64,000 nt of DNA from Eriocheir sinensis (GCF_024679095.1 NW_026112165.1:427501-491500), one strand, 5' to 3'; positions 39,783-51,296 are shown, counted from the first letter of the stretch. Notes: a model not told the origin generated them from the letters alone. Numbers and translations: made by a program.

Positions 39783-40566
39783 TTTTAGGACAGGGCAGGA
39801 TGCTAGAGCACTGCAGGAGGATCTCAACAAACTGTCAGCTTGGTCAGAAAAATGGCAGATGAATTTTAACATCACCAAGTGTAGCGTACTTAGTGTAGGA
39901 ACACGCAACCCATTACACGGGTATAGTTTAGACTCCACAGCGATAGGCAGATCAGAGTGTGAAAGGGATTTGGGAGTATTAGTGAACTCTGACCTAAAAC
40001 TAAGGAAGCAATGTATTAGTGCAAGGAATAGGGCTAACAGGGTATTAGGCTTTATTAACAGGACGGTAACCAACAGGAGTGCAGAGGTCATCCTCAGACT
40101 CTATTTAGCGTTAGTTAGGCCACACTTAGATTATGCTGTCCAGTTTTGGTGCCCACACTACAGAATGGACATCAACTTGCTAGAATCAGTTCAGAGGAGG
40201 ATGACCAAGATGATTCAGGGGCTGAGGAACCTCCCATATCAAAATAGGCTGAAACATCTAAACTTACATTCACTAGAGAGACGAAGAGTGCGGGGAGATC
40301 TGATAGAAGTATTCAAATGGGTCAAGGGTTACAACAAAGGCGATATAAGTAAAGTATTGAGAATTAGCCAGCAGGATAGAACACCCAGTAATGGATTTAT
40401 GTTATAAAAGTATAGATTTAGGAGAGATACAGGCAAGCATTGGTTTAGTAATAGGGTGGTGGGGGAATGGAATAGACTCAGCAATCACATAGTTAGTGCA
40501 GGGACGATAGCTTGTTTTAAGAGTAGACTGGATAACTACATGGACGAGGATGACAGGTGGCAGTGA
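39783..40566 (+). pseudogene. CR1-like LINE reverse transcriptase, C-terminal part
   Basis: One frame reads from RTGQDARALQEDLNKLSAW through WQMNFNITKCSVLSVG, ERDLGVLVNSDLKLRKQC, YLALVRPHLDYAVQFWCPHY and LESVQRRMTKMIQG to RRVRGDLIEVFKWVKGYN. These are the thumb and C-terminal blocks of a CR1/Jockey-type reverse transcriptase. The frame meets a TAA at 40405-40407 and then continues in the same frame (RFRRDTGKHWFSNRVVGEWN, ending in DNYMDEDDRWQ) to a TGA at 40564. The palm domain with the catalytic Asp pair is missing because the copy is 5' truncated exactly at the edge of the minisatellite. One nonsense codon in about 260 suggests a fairly recent insertion. An ATG at 39859 is internal and not a true start. 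Confidence 0.88.
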
Positions 40567-40751
40567 GGTGTCGGTGCAGTAAGGAGACTGGGTACTGGAG
40601 CGTACGCCCGTACCGAAGGTAAACGAGGATCAAGCCTCTACCTGTAATCCCTGAAACTACACTCTGGAGCTGCCCTGTGTAGGCCACTCGGCCTCTTGCA
40701 GTTTCCCTATGTTCTGATGTTCTTATGTTCTTATGTTCTTATGTTCTTATG
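40567..40751 (+). mobile_element. 3' UTR and tail of the CR1-like LINE
   Basis: Non-coding DNA follows the TGA and ends in CTGGAGCTGCCCTGTGTAGG, CCTCTTGCAGTTTCCCTATG and about four ATGTTCTT repeats. Short 3'-terminal repeats in place of poly-A are typical of CR1-type elements. The same end occurs at 54398-54466 and 19046-19086. Confidence 0.85.
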
Positions 40752-41933
40752 CCTTACACCCTTTTCCTTCCAATTTTTTCCTATTCCCTCCAGACATAAG
40801 GTCATGGGAGAGAAGACCAAATATCTCACTCTCCTCCCTTTCAATCCCCTCCCCTCTCTTTTTACCCCCTCCCATCCCTTTATAGTTCCCTCCTCCTCCT
40901 CCCTTCCCTCTTTTCATTCCCTCCACTCACGAAGCCACGGGAGAGGAGACCAAAATAAACTACGTCGGTTCACATTGACCACAGGAATTCAGATTGCAAG
41001 GAAAATTATGGAGATATATGGGCCAGCACTTAGATGCTAATAAATTATCTGCTCGAGGTACAACAGATGAAGCAAACAAAAAAATATACGAGACAAAAAT
41101 TTATTCAGTTAACTTTGATACGAAAAGTTATTTGCTCTTAAAAGTCGACTGAAAAAGTTTGATTCTGTAACAAGTCGTAGGATAAAGGAACATCATAGTG
41201 ATAAAATAAAATAATAATAATGTGGGAAATGCTGCAATGGGTGAATAGATTGATTTTGCAAGAGAGAGAAAAATGGCTTGTTAATCTTCAAATGATCTGC
41301 TGGCTGTGAGTGAAAGAAAGCTGCGAACGCATATCCCCTCACTAAAATCAACCAATCGATGTAACTCGTCTGCTTTCAAGTTCAGTTTTCTGTCCAAGTG
41401 CTGCAAATAACTGACGCTAAAAAACACTGTCTGCTCGATAATTCATGCAGGCCGTCAGCCGTGCGTCGATTATTAGTATCTTCACACGCCTGCACACCGC
41501 CACTCAGGGAGACAAAGCTCTTCAATGTGATACTTATATTTTCATCGTCCTCCCGACACCTCCCGAGGAAAACAATGATGGTGATGACTTCAGCAGCGCC
41601 ATCACCGGGTTACCTTCACCATCGCTATATAAGGGGCGGCATTAAGTACAGTGTTCGTATTTGATAAAGTGATACTATTAAAGGGAAATTATCTTCTGTA
41701 TTACAACACGACGGTGACTGATTGACTCGTTATTGCGCCGCTAATGGTTCGTATCTCATCCACGATCGCGTCCCCGCCTCGCCGACTTGTTTCCCTTGAT
41801 GTCATCGTCGACTTCTGACAGAGACAAGTTTCCAATCGCATTAATTAATCATAATCAATTCATTCTGCCTCTGCTTGTCTTGGCCTTAACCAACAATATA
41901 ATACGAGCAACGTCCACAGTCAACCCCTTATTT
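40752..41933. other. Unique DNA, no gene supported
   Basis: Starts with a block shared with 34430-34500 and then becomes microsatellite-free and AT-rich. Two overlapping + strand frames at 41398-41664 have no recognisable domain. A TATATAAG box is noted separately. Confidence 0.45.
41626..41656 (+). promoter_or_regulatory. Possible TATA-type core promoter
   Basis: TATATAAG at 41626-41633, followed about 25 bases on by TACAGTG, resembles a TATA box with an arthropod initiator. No downstream gene was identified, so this may be chance. Confidence 0.2.
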
Positions 41934-42182
41934 TTAACCCCATGACTGCGGATTTCCCACAAGAAGACCTCACCAATCAACAGGAATGGAACAAAAAGTG
42001 GCTGCTACAATTCAATGAAGAAAAATGTAAAGTCCTGCACCTTGGGAGGGGATATCCAGCACACCAATACCACATGGGAAACACTCCACTATCCACCACA
42101 GAGGCAGAGAAAGACATGGGAATATATGTTACCAGGCTACCAGTAAAAGCCAAATCCGTGCCAATCGCAGCAGACGGGTTAA
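41934..42182 (+). mobile_element. 249-bp TTAA-ended element carrying an RT fragment, copy A
   Basis: The left end is TTAACCCCATGACTGCGGAT. The reverse complement of the right end is TTAACCCGTCTGCTGCGATT. The two share TTAACCC, CTGCG and neighbouring bases. TTAA target sites and CCC-starting ends are those of the piggyBac superfamily. Between the ends one frame encodes QEDLTNQQEWNKKWLLQFNE, EKCKVLHLGRGYPAHQYHMG and NTPLSTTEAEKDMGIYV. This is the thumb segment of a CR1/Jockey-type reverse transcriptase, which ends abruptly where the right-end sequence begins. There is no transposase. Copy B at 53701-53949 has the same length and the same boundaries. Confidence 0.75.
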
Positions 42183-42209
42183 AGGTATCGGCGCCTTAGT
42201 TCCCCTGTT

Positions 42210-42665
42210 TGAAAAGCCTCTCGTAGAAGTTGCTTGGATTTTTATGGACTGTTTTGTGATGCTGGTGATAGTTTTACACGGCTTCTGCACCTTGAACAGG
42301 AAAAGCAATATGAAAATCGATTAATCTTCTCTGTGGCCTTGAAAAATAGACGTAATGGGAGATTGATATGTTTAAGAAGCCTCTCGTAGAAGTTTTGTGA
42401 TCCTATAGTGATAGTTTTACACGGCTTCTGCACCTTGAACGGGAAAAACACCCATGAAAAAACGATTAATCTTCTCTGTGGCTTTGGAAAATAGACGTAA
42501 TGGGAGCCCGATGTGTTTGAAAAGCCTCTCGTAGAAGTTTTGTGATCCTGTAGTGATAGTTTTACACGGCTTCTGCACCTTGAACGGGAAATACACCCAT
42601 GAAAACCCAATTAATCGTCTCTATGGCCTTGGGAAATAGACATATACTGGGAGCCCGATACGTTT
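42210..42665 (-). mobile_element. Dispersed ~200-bp repeat family, three tandem copies
   Basis: AAGCCTCTCGTAGAAGTT starts at about 42214, 42377 and 42522, with periods of 163 and 145. Each copy contains GTGATAGTTTTACACGGCTT, CTGCACCTTGAACGGGAAA and a TCTGTGGCTTTGGAAAATAG-like block. It is the reverse orientation of the family at 45435-46165. Confidence 0.85.
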
Positions 42666-42984
42666 AAGAACATGCACCTATGTCTGGGAGGGTAAAGTGT
42701 ACAAAGCTTGATATTCCACGCAAGGCCTTTCAGTCGCCTCAGAACTCATCCACATTCATGGTGAGCAACGAGGCAGCAAAGCGTTGACGGAAGCTTTATG
42801 AGGGGAATAAAAGATACAGCTACTCTAATACACAGGCCACTCAGCGAAATTTCTCCGTCCTCACAAAAGGCAAGGCGTCATTAGAGTAACGAAGCGCGAC
42901 AACTGGCGCCATTAGGAACCTGTGTCGCCTCGCCACCGCCATCACGCGCCCCTTGAAGCCGGCACTTCCACGCTCGGCAGGAAA
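42666..42984. other. Unique DNA, no gene seen
   Basis: No repeat, motif or frame worth calling. Confidence 0.4.
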
Positions 42985-43335
42985 AGAGAAAACAACAACA
43001 AGTAATGTATATACAACTACATGATTCTCCTCCCAATCTTAACGCAAACAACCTCAACAAGGAAAGAAAACAATACAACATGATTCTCCTTCTATTGCTA
43101 ACGCCAAGTTCTTAGGGATTCAGAAACTATATATATGGGATAAACTACCTCAACAAGCAAACCAAACAATACTTCATGATTCTCCTCCCACTGCTAACAT
43201 AAACAAAAGTTCTTAGGGATTCAGAACCTATATATATGGGATAAACGAACAACAGCAGGTAAAGCAAACAACACAACTTCATGATTCTCCGCCCATTGCT
43301 ATCGCCAACAAAAGTTCTTAGGGATTCAGAAGGTG
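42985..43335. repeat. Four tandem units of 59-105 bp
   Basis: CATGATTCTCC starts at about 43020, 43079, 43175 and 43280. Later units add AAGTTCTTAGGGATTCAGAA and TATATATGGGATAAAC blocks, and the first unit is shortened. Confidence 0.88.
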
Positions 43336-43710
43336 TATATGCTAGTCGCCAGTGATTTTTATACGTTGTAAACCCCCAAAACAGACGACACTTTACTTGC
43401 ACAGAAATCAGAACATTAACCTTGGAATCTGGGTACACTGACTCTTCCTTGCGAACTAAATGTCTACAAGTCCCTTCACAAATTGTCCACCATAGCATTA
43501 TATGACCAAAGATCAAACATTCATTGTAAGGTAACCCAAGCTAGACAACACTTTGGGCGTTAAGTTGCTTCCCGTATGTTCATTATGCACACGCGATTAC
43601 ATCTGCTCCCTGCATAAACACCTCGTGCCTCCTCCCAACTTGTAACACTCTCGGCATCTCGTTAACCATAGAAAGCAATATAAATAAAAGATCTGCTCGT
43701 AAGGTGACTA
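43336..43710. other. Unique DNA, no gene seen
   Basis: No recognisable frame. It leads into the 41-bp tandem pair. Confidence 0.4.
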
Positions 43711-43792
43711 ACTATTATTTTTAGAGAAACCAAAATACACTGAAACACTTAACTATTATTTTTAGAGAAACCAAAATACACTGAAACACTTA
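43711..43792. repeat. Perfect 41-bp tandem pair
   Basis: TAACTATTATTTTTAGAGAA begins at 43711 and 43752, and the two 41-base units are identical. Identity implies a very recent duplication. Confidence 0.95.
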
Positions 43793-43914
43793 TAGAAAAG
43801 TTTTACTCAATCATTCTTCATCAAATCATGTACTAATAATAATCTTTTTGGACACTGCTTAAGCGTTTAGCATGACATAAGATAACGGAATCCTTGCCTG
43901 GCTTTTCTATTTAT

Positions 43915-43916
<2 letters not shown>

Positions 43917-44005
<89 letters not shown>

Positions 44006-44167
44006 CTACTCCTCCTACTCCTACTCCTCCTCCTCCTCCTCCTCCTCCTCCTCCTCCTCCTCCTCCTCCTCCTCCTCCTCCCTTGTTTTCCTCGGTGAGT
44101 TAAAGAAGGATAAATTAGTAGACATTTATTCTTTTCTTTACGACAAGTGTGCCATAAAAATAATGAG

Positions 44168-44225
<58 letters not shown>

Positions 44226-44252
44226 GAGTTGAATGACTGAGCAATGTTCAAC

Positions 44253-44292
<40 letters not shown>
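43917..44292. repeat. (CT)n-(TCC)n, (CA)n and (GA)n cluster
   Basis: (CT)n 43917-44002 passes directly into (TCC)n 44003-44081. (CA)n 44169-44223 and (GA)n 44255-44292 follow. Confidence 0.95.
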
Positions 44293-44295
<3 letters not shown>

Positions 44296-44387
44296 TATCG
44301 GTTCTAGAGGGACAAATTAGACATGGTGGACAAGGCTCTCAACGCCCATATTCTCCACGCCATTTCTCCCTTCTCTTATGCATCATC

Positions 44388-44940
44388 TTCCTCCTCCTCC
44401 TCCTCCTCCTCCTCCTCCTCCTCCTCCTCCACAACCACCACCCCCTCATATTCCTTCTCCTTCTGCTCCTCCTTATTCTCCTTATTCTCTTTTTTTCTAT
44501 TACTGTTCTGTTCGTCCTCTTTATTTATTTTTCTTTTCTATTTCTTCTTCTTTTTTCTACTTTCTTCGTGTTTTCTTCATTTTTTTTGTCTTCTTCATCT
44601 TCCTCATTGTTCTTTTCCTTTTTTTTGCTTCGTCCTATGTTTCTTGTTTTCCTTTTTTTATCATCTTTCTAGTCATCTCCCTCCTCCTCCTCCTCCTCCT
44701 CCTCCTCCTCCTCCTCCTCCTCCTCCTCCTCCTCCTCCTCCTCCTCCTCCTCCTCCTCCTCCTCCTCCTCCTCCTCCTCCTCCTTCTTCTTCTTCTTCTT
44801 CTTCTTCTTCTTCTTCTTCTTCTCCTCCTCCTCCTCTTCCTTCCCCTGAGACTACAATAAGGACCATTTGTGTCAGCGTAATGGCAGTTCTCTAAACCTT
44901 ATAGCACCCATACTGTGAGGGAAAAAAACACCCCCACCCT

Positions 44941-44987
<47 letters not shown>
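44388..44987. repeat. (TCC)n, (CTC)n-(CTT)n and (CT)n cluster
   Basis: (TCC)n 44388-44431, T-rich pyrimidine DNA 44450-44675, (CTC)n 44679-44782 joined to (CTT)n 44783-44822, and (CT)n 44947-44987. Poly-Pro, poly-Leu and poly-Ser frames are repeat products. Confidence 0.95.
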
Positions 44988-44989
<2 letters not shown>

Positions 44990-44992
<3 letters not shown>

Positions 44993-45434
44993 TCACCCCC
45001 CCTTCCCCTACACTTAAGGATCGTGATGTGGAGATGACTCGCTTTAGATCTTAACTTTTTCTCTTTGTTTTAGGGCGATTGCGATGGTTGGGTTTGCTTA
45101 GGCTGGGAGTAAGCTCGTGTGTATTGAGGCTCCAGAGGGATTAGGGAGGCTGAAGGGGACTAATGGGAGGGAGGAGAGAGAGAGGAGGGAGGTGAGAGGA
45201 AAGTTGATGGTGATGCGTTACGGCTATATAGTGTATGGGGAGTGAATGGGCGTTGTGGGAAGGGAGAGAAGGGAGGTTGGTGCAATGTGTTAAGGCAATG
45301 GAGTGTGTTGGCCATGATAGCTTTCTTTCTGCAGCAAGGGAGACAACTCAAGAACAAAAGAAGAACAAGAAGGCAGAAGAGGTGGAAGGGAGGTTGGGGC
45401 TGATGTGTTAAGGGTGTGAGTGTATGGCCGCTGT
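44990..45434. other. Mixed unique and G-rich DNA, no gene
   Basis: Holds a diverged duplication: TGATGCGTTACGGCTATATA at 45211 and TGATGTGTTAAGG at 45401, with similar GAAGGGAGGTTGG blocks before the second one and at 45270. No coding signal. Confidence 0.45.
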
Positions 45435-46165
45435 TCTCAGACACTTCCACCTCTTACATCAACTATTTCCAAAAGCCGAATAGGGGATTAATCGAGTTAT
45501 TATGAGTGTTTCTTTCGGCTCATGGTACAGAAGGGGACTCAAACTACCACCAGGGTCATGAAGCCACCCCTGGAAATGCTCAAATCTCCTATGAAACCCT
45601 TGCCAAATGTGTGAACTCGGGCGGCGAAATGTTTAAGAATGCGACCAAAGACCCCAGACGCTTTAGGCTCTTAAACAAAAATTTCCAAAGCCCAAAAAGA
45701 AGATTAACCTGGTTCTCATGAGTGTTTTTTTCATGTCATTGGTGCAGAAGTCTTGTCAAACTATCACTGGGCTCATAAAACTACTGCCCATGGAAACACT
45801 AACACAATCTCAGACGCTTTCGGTTCACAAACAACAATTTCCAAAGCCCAAAAAGGAGATTAACCCGGTTCTCATGAGTGTCTGTTCACGTTCATGGTGC
45901 AGAAGTCTCGTCAAACTATCACTAGGCTCATCAAACTAACCATGGAAATACTAACACAACCCCAGACGCTTTCGGCTCATAAAACAAAAATTTCCAAAGC
46001 CCAAAAAGAAGATTTACCTGGTTCTCTTAAGTGATTCTTCGCGTCCATGGTGCAGAACCCTTGTCAGACTATCACAGCTCATAACGCTACCAATGAAAAT
46101 ACTGACACAACAACCTCTACGGAAGTCTTATCAAATGCGAGTGTGTGAGCCTCGAAACGTTTGGT
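45435..46165 (+). mobile_element. Dispersed ~200-bp repeat family, four tandem copies
   Basis: TTTCCAAA starts at about 45466, 45682, 45838 and 45991, with periods of 216, 156 and 153. Each copy has a GGTTCTCATGAGTGT-like block, a GGTGCAGAAGTCTTGTCA or GTACAGAAG block, and CACTAGGCTCATCAAACTA. The first and last copies reach the AAATGTGTGAACTCGGG or AAATGCGAGTGTGTGAGC end. The inner copies lack it. Frames across it are short and interrupted. Confidence 0.88.
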
Positions 46166-46439
46166 AATAGGAGGGGGAAGGATAGGATGGGTGGCCTTTG
46201 TTGTTTACGATAATACAATGCAAAACGTTCATATTTTTACGGTTTCATTATACTAAGTAGCACGTATTTCTTTTCCCCCTAACATGCATGGATACTGTAA
46301 ATTTATATATATGTGGATATTTCAAACGGGTGAAACACTCTCTCTCTTCCAGGTATACCAATCATCCTTCTTTATTTAAATTTCCATATACACCTTTTTC
46401 TTTATTACTTCTCAGAATATTCCAACTCAGATGAACACA

Positions 46440-46736
46440 ACAGGAGGAGGAGGAGGAGGAGGAGAAGGAGGAGGAGGAGGAGGAGGTGGAGAGGAGGACG
46501 ATGATCTCCACAAATCTCCTAGTCATGATGGGGCCTCCACCTCTCTTTAGCCTCCTCCTCCTCCTCCTCCTCACCTCGCCCTCTTATTCAGTACAACACC
46601 GCCACGTAGGTCACTCCCACCCTCCACCTCCTCCCTTCCCTCCCTTTCTCCCTCTCTCCCTTTTTCACCTTCTCTACACGTTTCTCTCTCATTCTCTTTC
46701 TCTCCGTTACCACCATTTCTTTTCATCTCGTCTCTC

Positions 46737-46793
<57 letters not shown>
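46440..46793. repeat. (GGA)n, (CTC)n and (CT)n
   Basis: (GGA)n at 46443-46495, (CTC)n near 46553-46572, pyrimidine-rich DNA 46610-46735 and clean (CT)n at 46736-46793. A G run lies at 46950-46972. Confidence 0.9.
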
Positions 46794-46795
<2 letters not shown>

Positions 46796-46979
46796 ACACC
46801 CTCCCTGTGGCCTTAAACACATTTCAGTTCACTCGTTTTTTTCTGCATTCTTTTCTCCCTTTGCTGTCTGTCTCCCGCTGTCAGACTCTTCCCACTCTGG
46901 TCGCTACAGTGGCTCAAAAGGGAAGAAGCTGTCGCGGTGTGTGTGTTGGTGGGGGTGGGGGGGAGGGGGGGGGGGCTTT

Positions 46980-47800
46980 CAATACGCGACGTTTTAAATC
47001 ACCTTTCTTATAATTAGGAGGGCGAATATGATAACAACTAGTAACTAACAACTATCAAATATATCAGCAAATGGTCAAGAATCGTATATCGTAGAAACGC
47101 GAATAGCAAGGACCTACTGTATATATGTTATCTTTCTTTCCAAATGTAGGCGAAGTAGTTACGATGTAGAGTATGTATTGTGCTAAACACTTCTTGTATA
47201 CAATATCTTTTCATTAATAAAAACAGGGCGAACATACTCACGCCTAACAATGAGGAATACAAATATGAATCACAACAGCATCACAGAAAAACGAAATCAA
47301 TGTCACCCATCTTAAGTGCTCTATAAACATCTGTAGTACTCTTGGAACTCTCAGCTCGGTGTGCATTTTACAGGTGAATGATTCGCGTACACTTCTGCCG
47401 CATGAGAACTTCACCGCACCAAGAAAACAGTGTAGGGCGCCAGAGGAGTTCGTGTCTTTCTACGTATATCAAAAAGTGTTCGTGTCTTTCTAAATCGTAA
47501 GGTATAAGCACCATAAAAATATCTAAATCATAAGGTATACGCACCATAAAAGCCGGTCGTGTGATTTCAGCTCTCCAATGTTATCTTCTTCAAGCTACTA
47601 ATATTAAGCATTGATAGTACTGATACAGATTGACAAACAATAATAATAGAACAAGAAAAAGAAAACGAACAAGAAATGAAGAAGAAATAAAACAAAAACA
47701 AAAACAAAAAAACATGAACAAGAATAAGAAAAGAACCGACAGGTCTTCTGGTGTCTGTTCTTCCTATGTATTCCTATGTATTCCTTCTCTCCTCCCACTT
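46980..47800. other. Unique AT-rich DNA with one short tandem pair
   Basis: No gene. AATCGTAAGGTATAAGCACC near 47494 recurs as AATCATAAGGTATACGCACC near 47525. 47640-47740 is an AACAAGAA-rich degenerate repeat. Confidence 0.5.
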
Positions 47801-47807
47801 TTCTATC

Positions 47808-48200
47808 ATCATCATCATCATCATCACCGTCATCATCATTTTCATCATTATTATCATCAGTATCATCATCAACAGCATCGTCTCCATCATCTTACTAATT
47901 CTTAACCTGCATGCTCCAGAAGAAATATGGAGGCGGGTTATGAATATTTTTATATTTCTCCATTTTTTAGACTTTAAAGCGAAGTAAAAGTTTGAAATTT
48001 ATTAAAGCCAGAAGAAAAATTGCTGCTAATTAGCCTCTTAAAAGTTACCTCTTCTCCTTTTCCTCACCTCCTCTTCCTCCTTCTTTTCCTCCTCCATTTC
48101 TCCTGCATTTTAGTCCTCCTCCTCCCCCTCGTCCTGTTTCTTTTTTATCCACAACATGTTTTCTACTTGTAAAAAAATGATGACTCAGGGTGTTGACAAA

Positions 48201-48272
<72 letters not shown>

Positions 48273-48292
48273 GTAAGGCCACCACCAACATC

Positions 48293-48352
<60 letters not shown>
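47808..48352. repeat. (CAT)n, (CT)n and (CA)n
   Basis: (CAT)n with ATT interruptions 47808-47880, (CT)n 48205-48268 and (CA)n 48298-48352. Unique DNA 47890-48200 shows no gene. Confidence 0.9.
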
Positions 48353-48356
<4 letters not shown>

Positions 48357-49584
48357 GGGAGTGTCGTCCTCGGGGGCAGCGTCAAATCATCTACATGTAA
48401 TCAATTTCGTCATGAGTGAGAAGGGAAAGTAGGGAACGGGTGAACGGGGAACGAGGAAAAAGAGGGAGGATATTGAAGGAAGGGCATAATATAATAAAGT
48501 TAAGGGGAATATGTTATACTACACCTTTAAACGCTCCTCTATTTATTTATTTATTTACTTATTTACTTGATCAGTAGTAAGCCCATGGTGACTTTTGGCC
48601 ACTAGCACGGAATTCAAGAAGTGGTATCGATTGAGGGTTTTCAGTGACACTTTCCTTCTATGCCTCCTCGTGCCATTTCCCTTCCTGCTCCATTTAACCG
48701 AAGTAACAGTACAGGTATGAGTCGCTACGTGACTTGTGGGTTCCCTCCTGTCACTAAAAGGAGGTGCTCAATTCAAAACAACTTATATTTTTCCCCTCGC
48801 CTATCCCCTTCCTAAGCTTATAGTACTTGCATGCTATTAATATCACTTATAGCATTGATACAACTGGACAAACAACAACAATTATAATAAAAGAACAAGA
48901 AAAAGAACAAGATCGAGAATAACAAGAAAAAGAAAAGGAACAAGAACAAAAAGAACAAGAAACACAAGAGCAATGTGAAGAAGAAAAAGAAAGAAAAGAT
49001 GATAAAATAGCAATAAAATAACAATTATCACACGCCCCACCCCCCTCATCAGGCGGCCTCCCACGAGTTGACAACGTCCCCCACGGCACAACTTTCCTCA
49101 ACACCTGATGAACGAGACGCCTTATTAAGCGGCAGGTGTTCCGTGATGAGGGCCCGGCGACGTGGGAACAAGGCATGACGATGATGATGATTAAGATGTT
49201 GATGATAATGGAGATGATGATTTTGATGATGATGATGATAAACAGGTGGAGGAGAAGTTTAAGGAGGAGGAGGAGAAGGAGGAAGGGGAAAGAAGAGTGA
49301 AATAGAATAAAATAAAAGAATTACATAGGGGGTAATGGCATAAGAGTAAGTGCTTGGGGAAAAAGAAAACAAGAAGAACAAGAAGAACAGGAACAATAAC
49401 AAGAAGATGAAGAAAAGGAAAAGAAGAGGAGGAGGAGGCATAATTACAGAACAATATAGGTAATATAGTAATAAGGTTCTGATGGTTAGAGAGCCGGGAG
49501 GGACACGTAGCAATGGGTTCAAGTTGGATAAATTCAGATTCAACGAGGACATAGGCAAAAAAAGCGACAAAACGGTACCACGAC

Positions 49585-49585
<1 letters not shown>
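48353..49585. other. Unique DNA with degenerate AACAAGAA and GAT repeats
   Basis: (ATTT)n near 48540-48560, an AACAAGAA-rich tract 48870-49020 resembling 47640-47740, (GAT)n 49175-49240 and GGA/AAGAA-rich DNA 49250-49440. No gene supported. Confidence 0.5.

Positions 49586-49624
<39 letters not shown>
49586..49624. repeat. (CA)n microsatellite
   Basis: A clean 39-base tract. Confidence 0.93.
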
Positions 49625-49626
<2 letters not shown>

Positions 49627-50389
49627 GCATGTCATTATTCTATCCGCTAACTCATGAATATGTAAATCGGACAAAGAAAAAGAATACCAAACTTTTGCGA
49701 GACGAAGATTTATGGAAACGCAACGCAAACACCGAGTGACATTAAAAATAAAAACGCCTATTTCTTGATTTTATGCAATGAAGAGAAAGAAAATAGCAGA
49801 GCGAGAAATCAATACGTGGGCGCTCCTTTAGAATAGCGGTATTTCAACAATGTGAAGGAGTTAAAAAGGAGGAAGAAGAGGAGGAGGAGGACGAGGAGAA
49901 AAGCAGTTAAAGGTGGAACTGGTAAAAAGTGGAATAAGGACGATGTTGAAACACGACGAGGAGGGAGGACGAGGTAGAAGATGTGGAGGAGGAATACAAT
50001 AAAAGGTGGAGGTGGTGATAGATAAATAAAAAAAAAAGGATGATGAGAGAGCGGAAGAGGACAATCCGTAAAACTGTTCAGAATTAACAATAAAAAAAAA
50101 AAATCTTGAACGAAAAGTCGAAAACAATGACATAAACATCACAGAACGAGTAAGTAAATAAAATAAAAAAACACAGAAAAGTAGCAATAATCACCACGAA
50201 GTAACAAAAAAAAAAAAAAAACACTAATAAACACTAAAAGACTAAAAAACACTGCCTAAGTAAACACTAAAATCATGTACTCACCATTTTGCTGATGAAA
50301 CGAAATCGTCACTCCTTCATAACCCCGTTTTCTTCCTTGCCTCTTACCTGCGGAATAATATCACAGGTAACTATTTGAAATGTTGTGGT
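49625..50389. other. AT-rich and purine-rich DNA, no gene
   Basis: GGA-rich at 49865-49900, several A runs (50030, 50090, 50205), and no coding or repeat-family signal. Confidence 0.45.
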
Positions 50390-50400
50390 AGAAGTAGTAA

Positions 50401-50450
<50 letters not shown>

Positions 50451-50778
50451 ATATAGTAATGGTGGCACTACTTAAGAGAGAAAGAAATAATAAAAATAAT
50501 AAAATAAGGAAAAGGAAATAAAGAAAAGAAAATAAGGAAAAGGAAATGAGGAAAATAAGAAAATAAGGAAAAGAAAATAAGGAAAATAAGGAAAATAAGA
50601 AAATAAGTAAAATAAGTAAAAGGAAATAAGGAAAAAAAGTAAAGAAGGAAAATAGGGAAGTAAGTAAAAGGAAATCAGGAAAATAAGAAAAAAAAGGAAA
50701 CATTGTGAGTTGCATTATTGTTTCACACATCGACAAAACACCAAAACGAACTAGACATTAAAAAAGAAGTAAACATTC

Positions 50779-50820
<42 letters not shown>

Positions 50821-50944
50821 ACAAATGCTACTGTCGTCTCCGGAGCGACATTTAAATACGGCATTGCAGCTTTTTATCCCAAAGTCAAGATGCTATCAGA
50901 GTGAGGTGGCCAGTCCTGCAATGGGGCCAATTAGCGACCGCGGG

Positions 50945-51020
<76 letters not shown>
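50390..51020. repeat. (AGT)n, AAGGAAAATA-rich DNA, (CA)n and (GA)n
   Basis: (AGT)n 50390-50450, degenerate GGAAAATAAGAAAATAAG units 50490-50700, (CA)n 50778-50817 and (GA)n 50946-51020. Confidence 0.9.
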
Positions 51021-51024
<4 letters not shown>

Positions 51025-51296
51025 CGGCAAACATTAATTTCCTCCTTTACTTTCTTTTTTTTTTTTTTACTACGGCACTATACCTACACGGAAGATCATA
51101 CAAGAAGAAGAAGAGGAACAACAAGAAAAAAGAAAGACAAAGAAAAGAAAGAATGAAAAAAGAAAGAAAGGAAAGAAATAAATAAAAAAACAATAATAAA
51201 CATTAGGAGAAAGAAAAAAAAAAGAAAAAAGTAGAAAAAAAGAATGAAATGAATGAAAACAAAAAAATTTAAATAATAATCGTAGTTAGCAGCACC

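Noticed and set aside
41398..41664. Overlapping + strand frames in unique DNA
   Set aside because: Two different frames overlap, neither with a known motif. Kept only as unannotated unique DNA.
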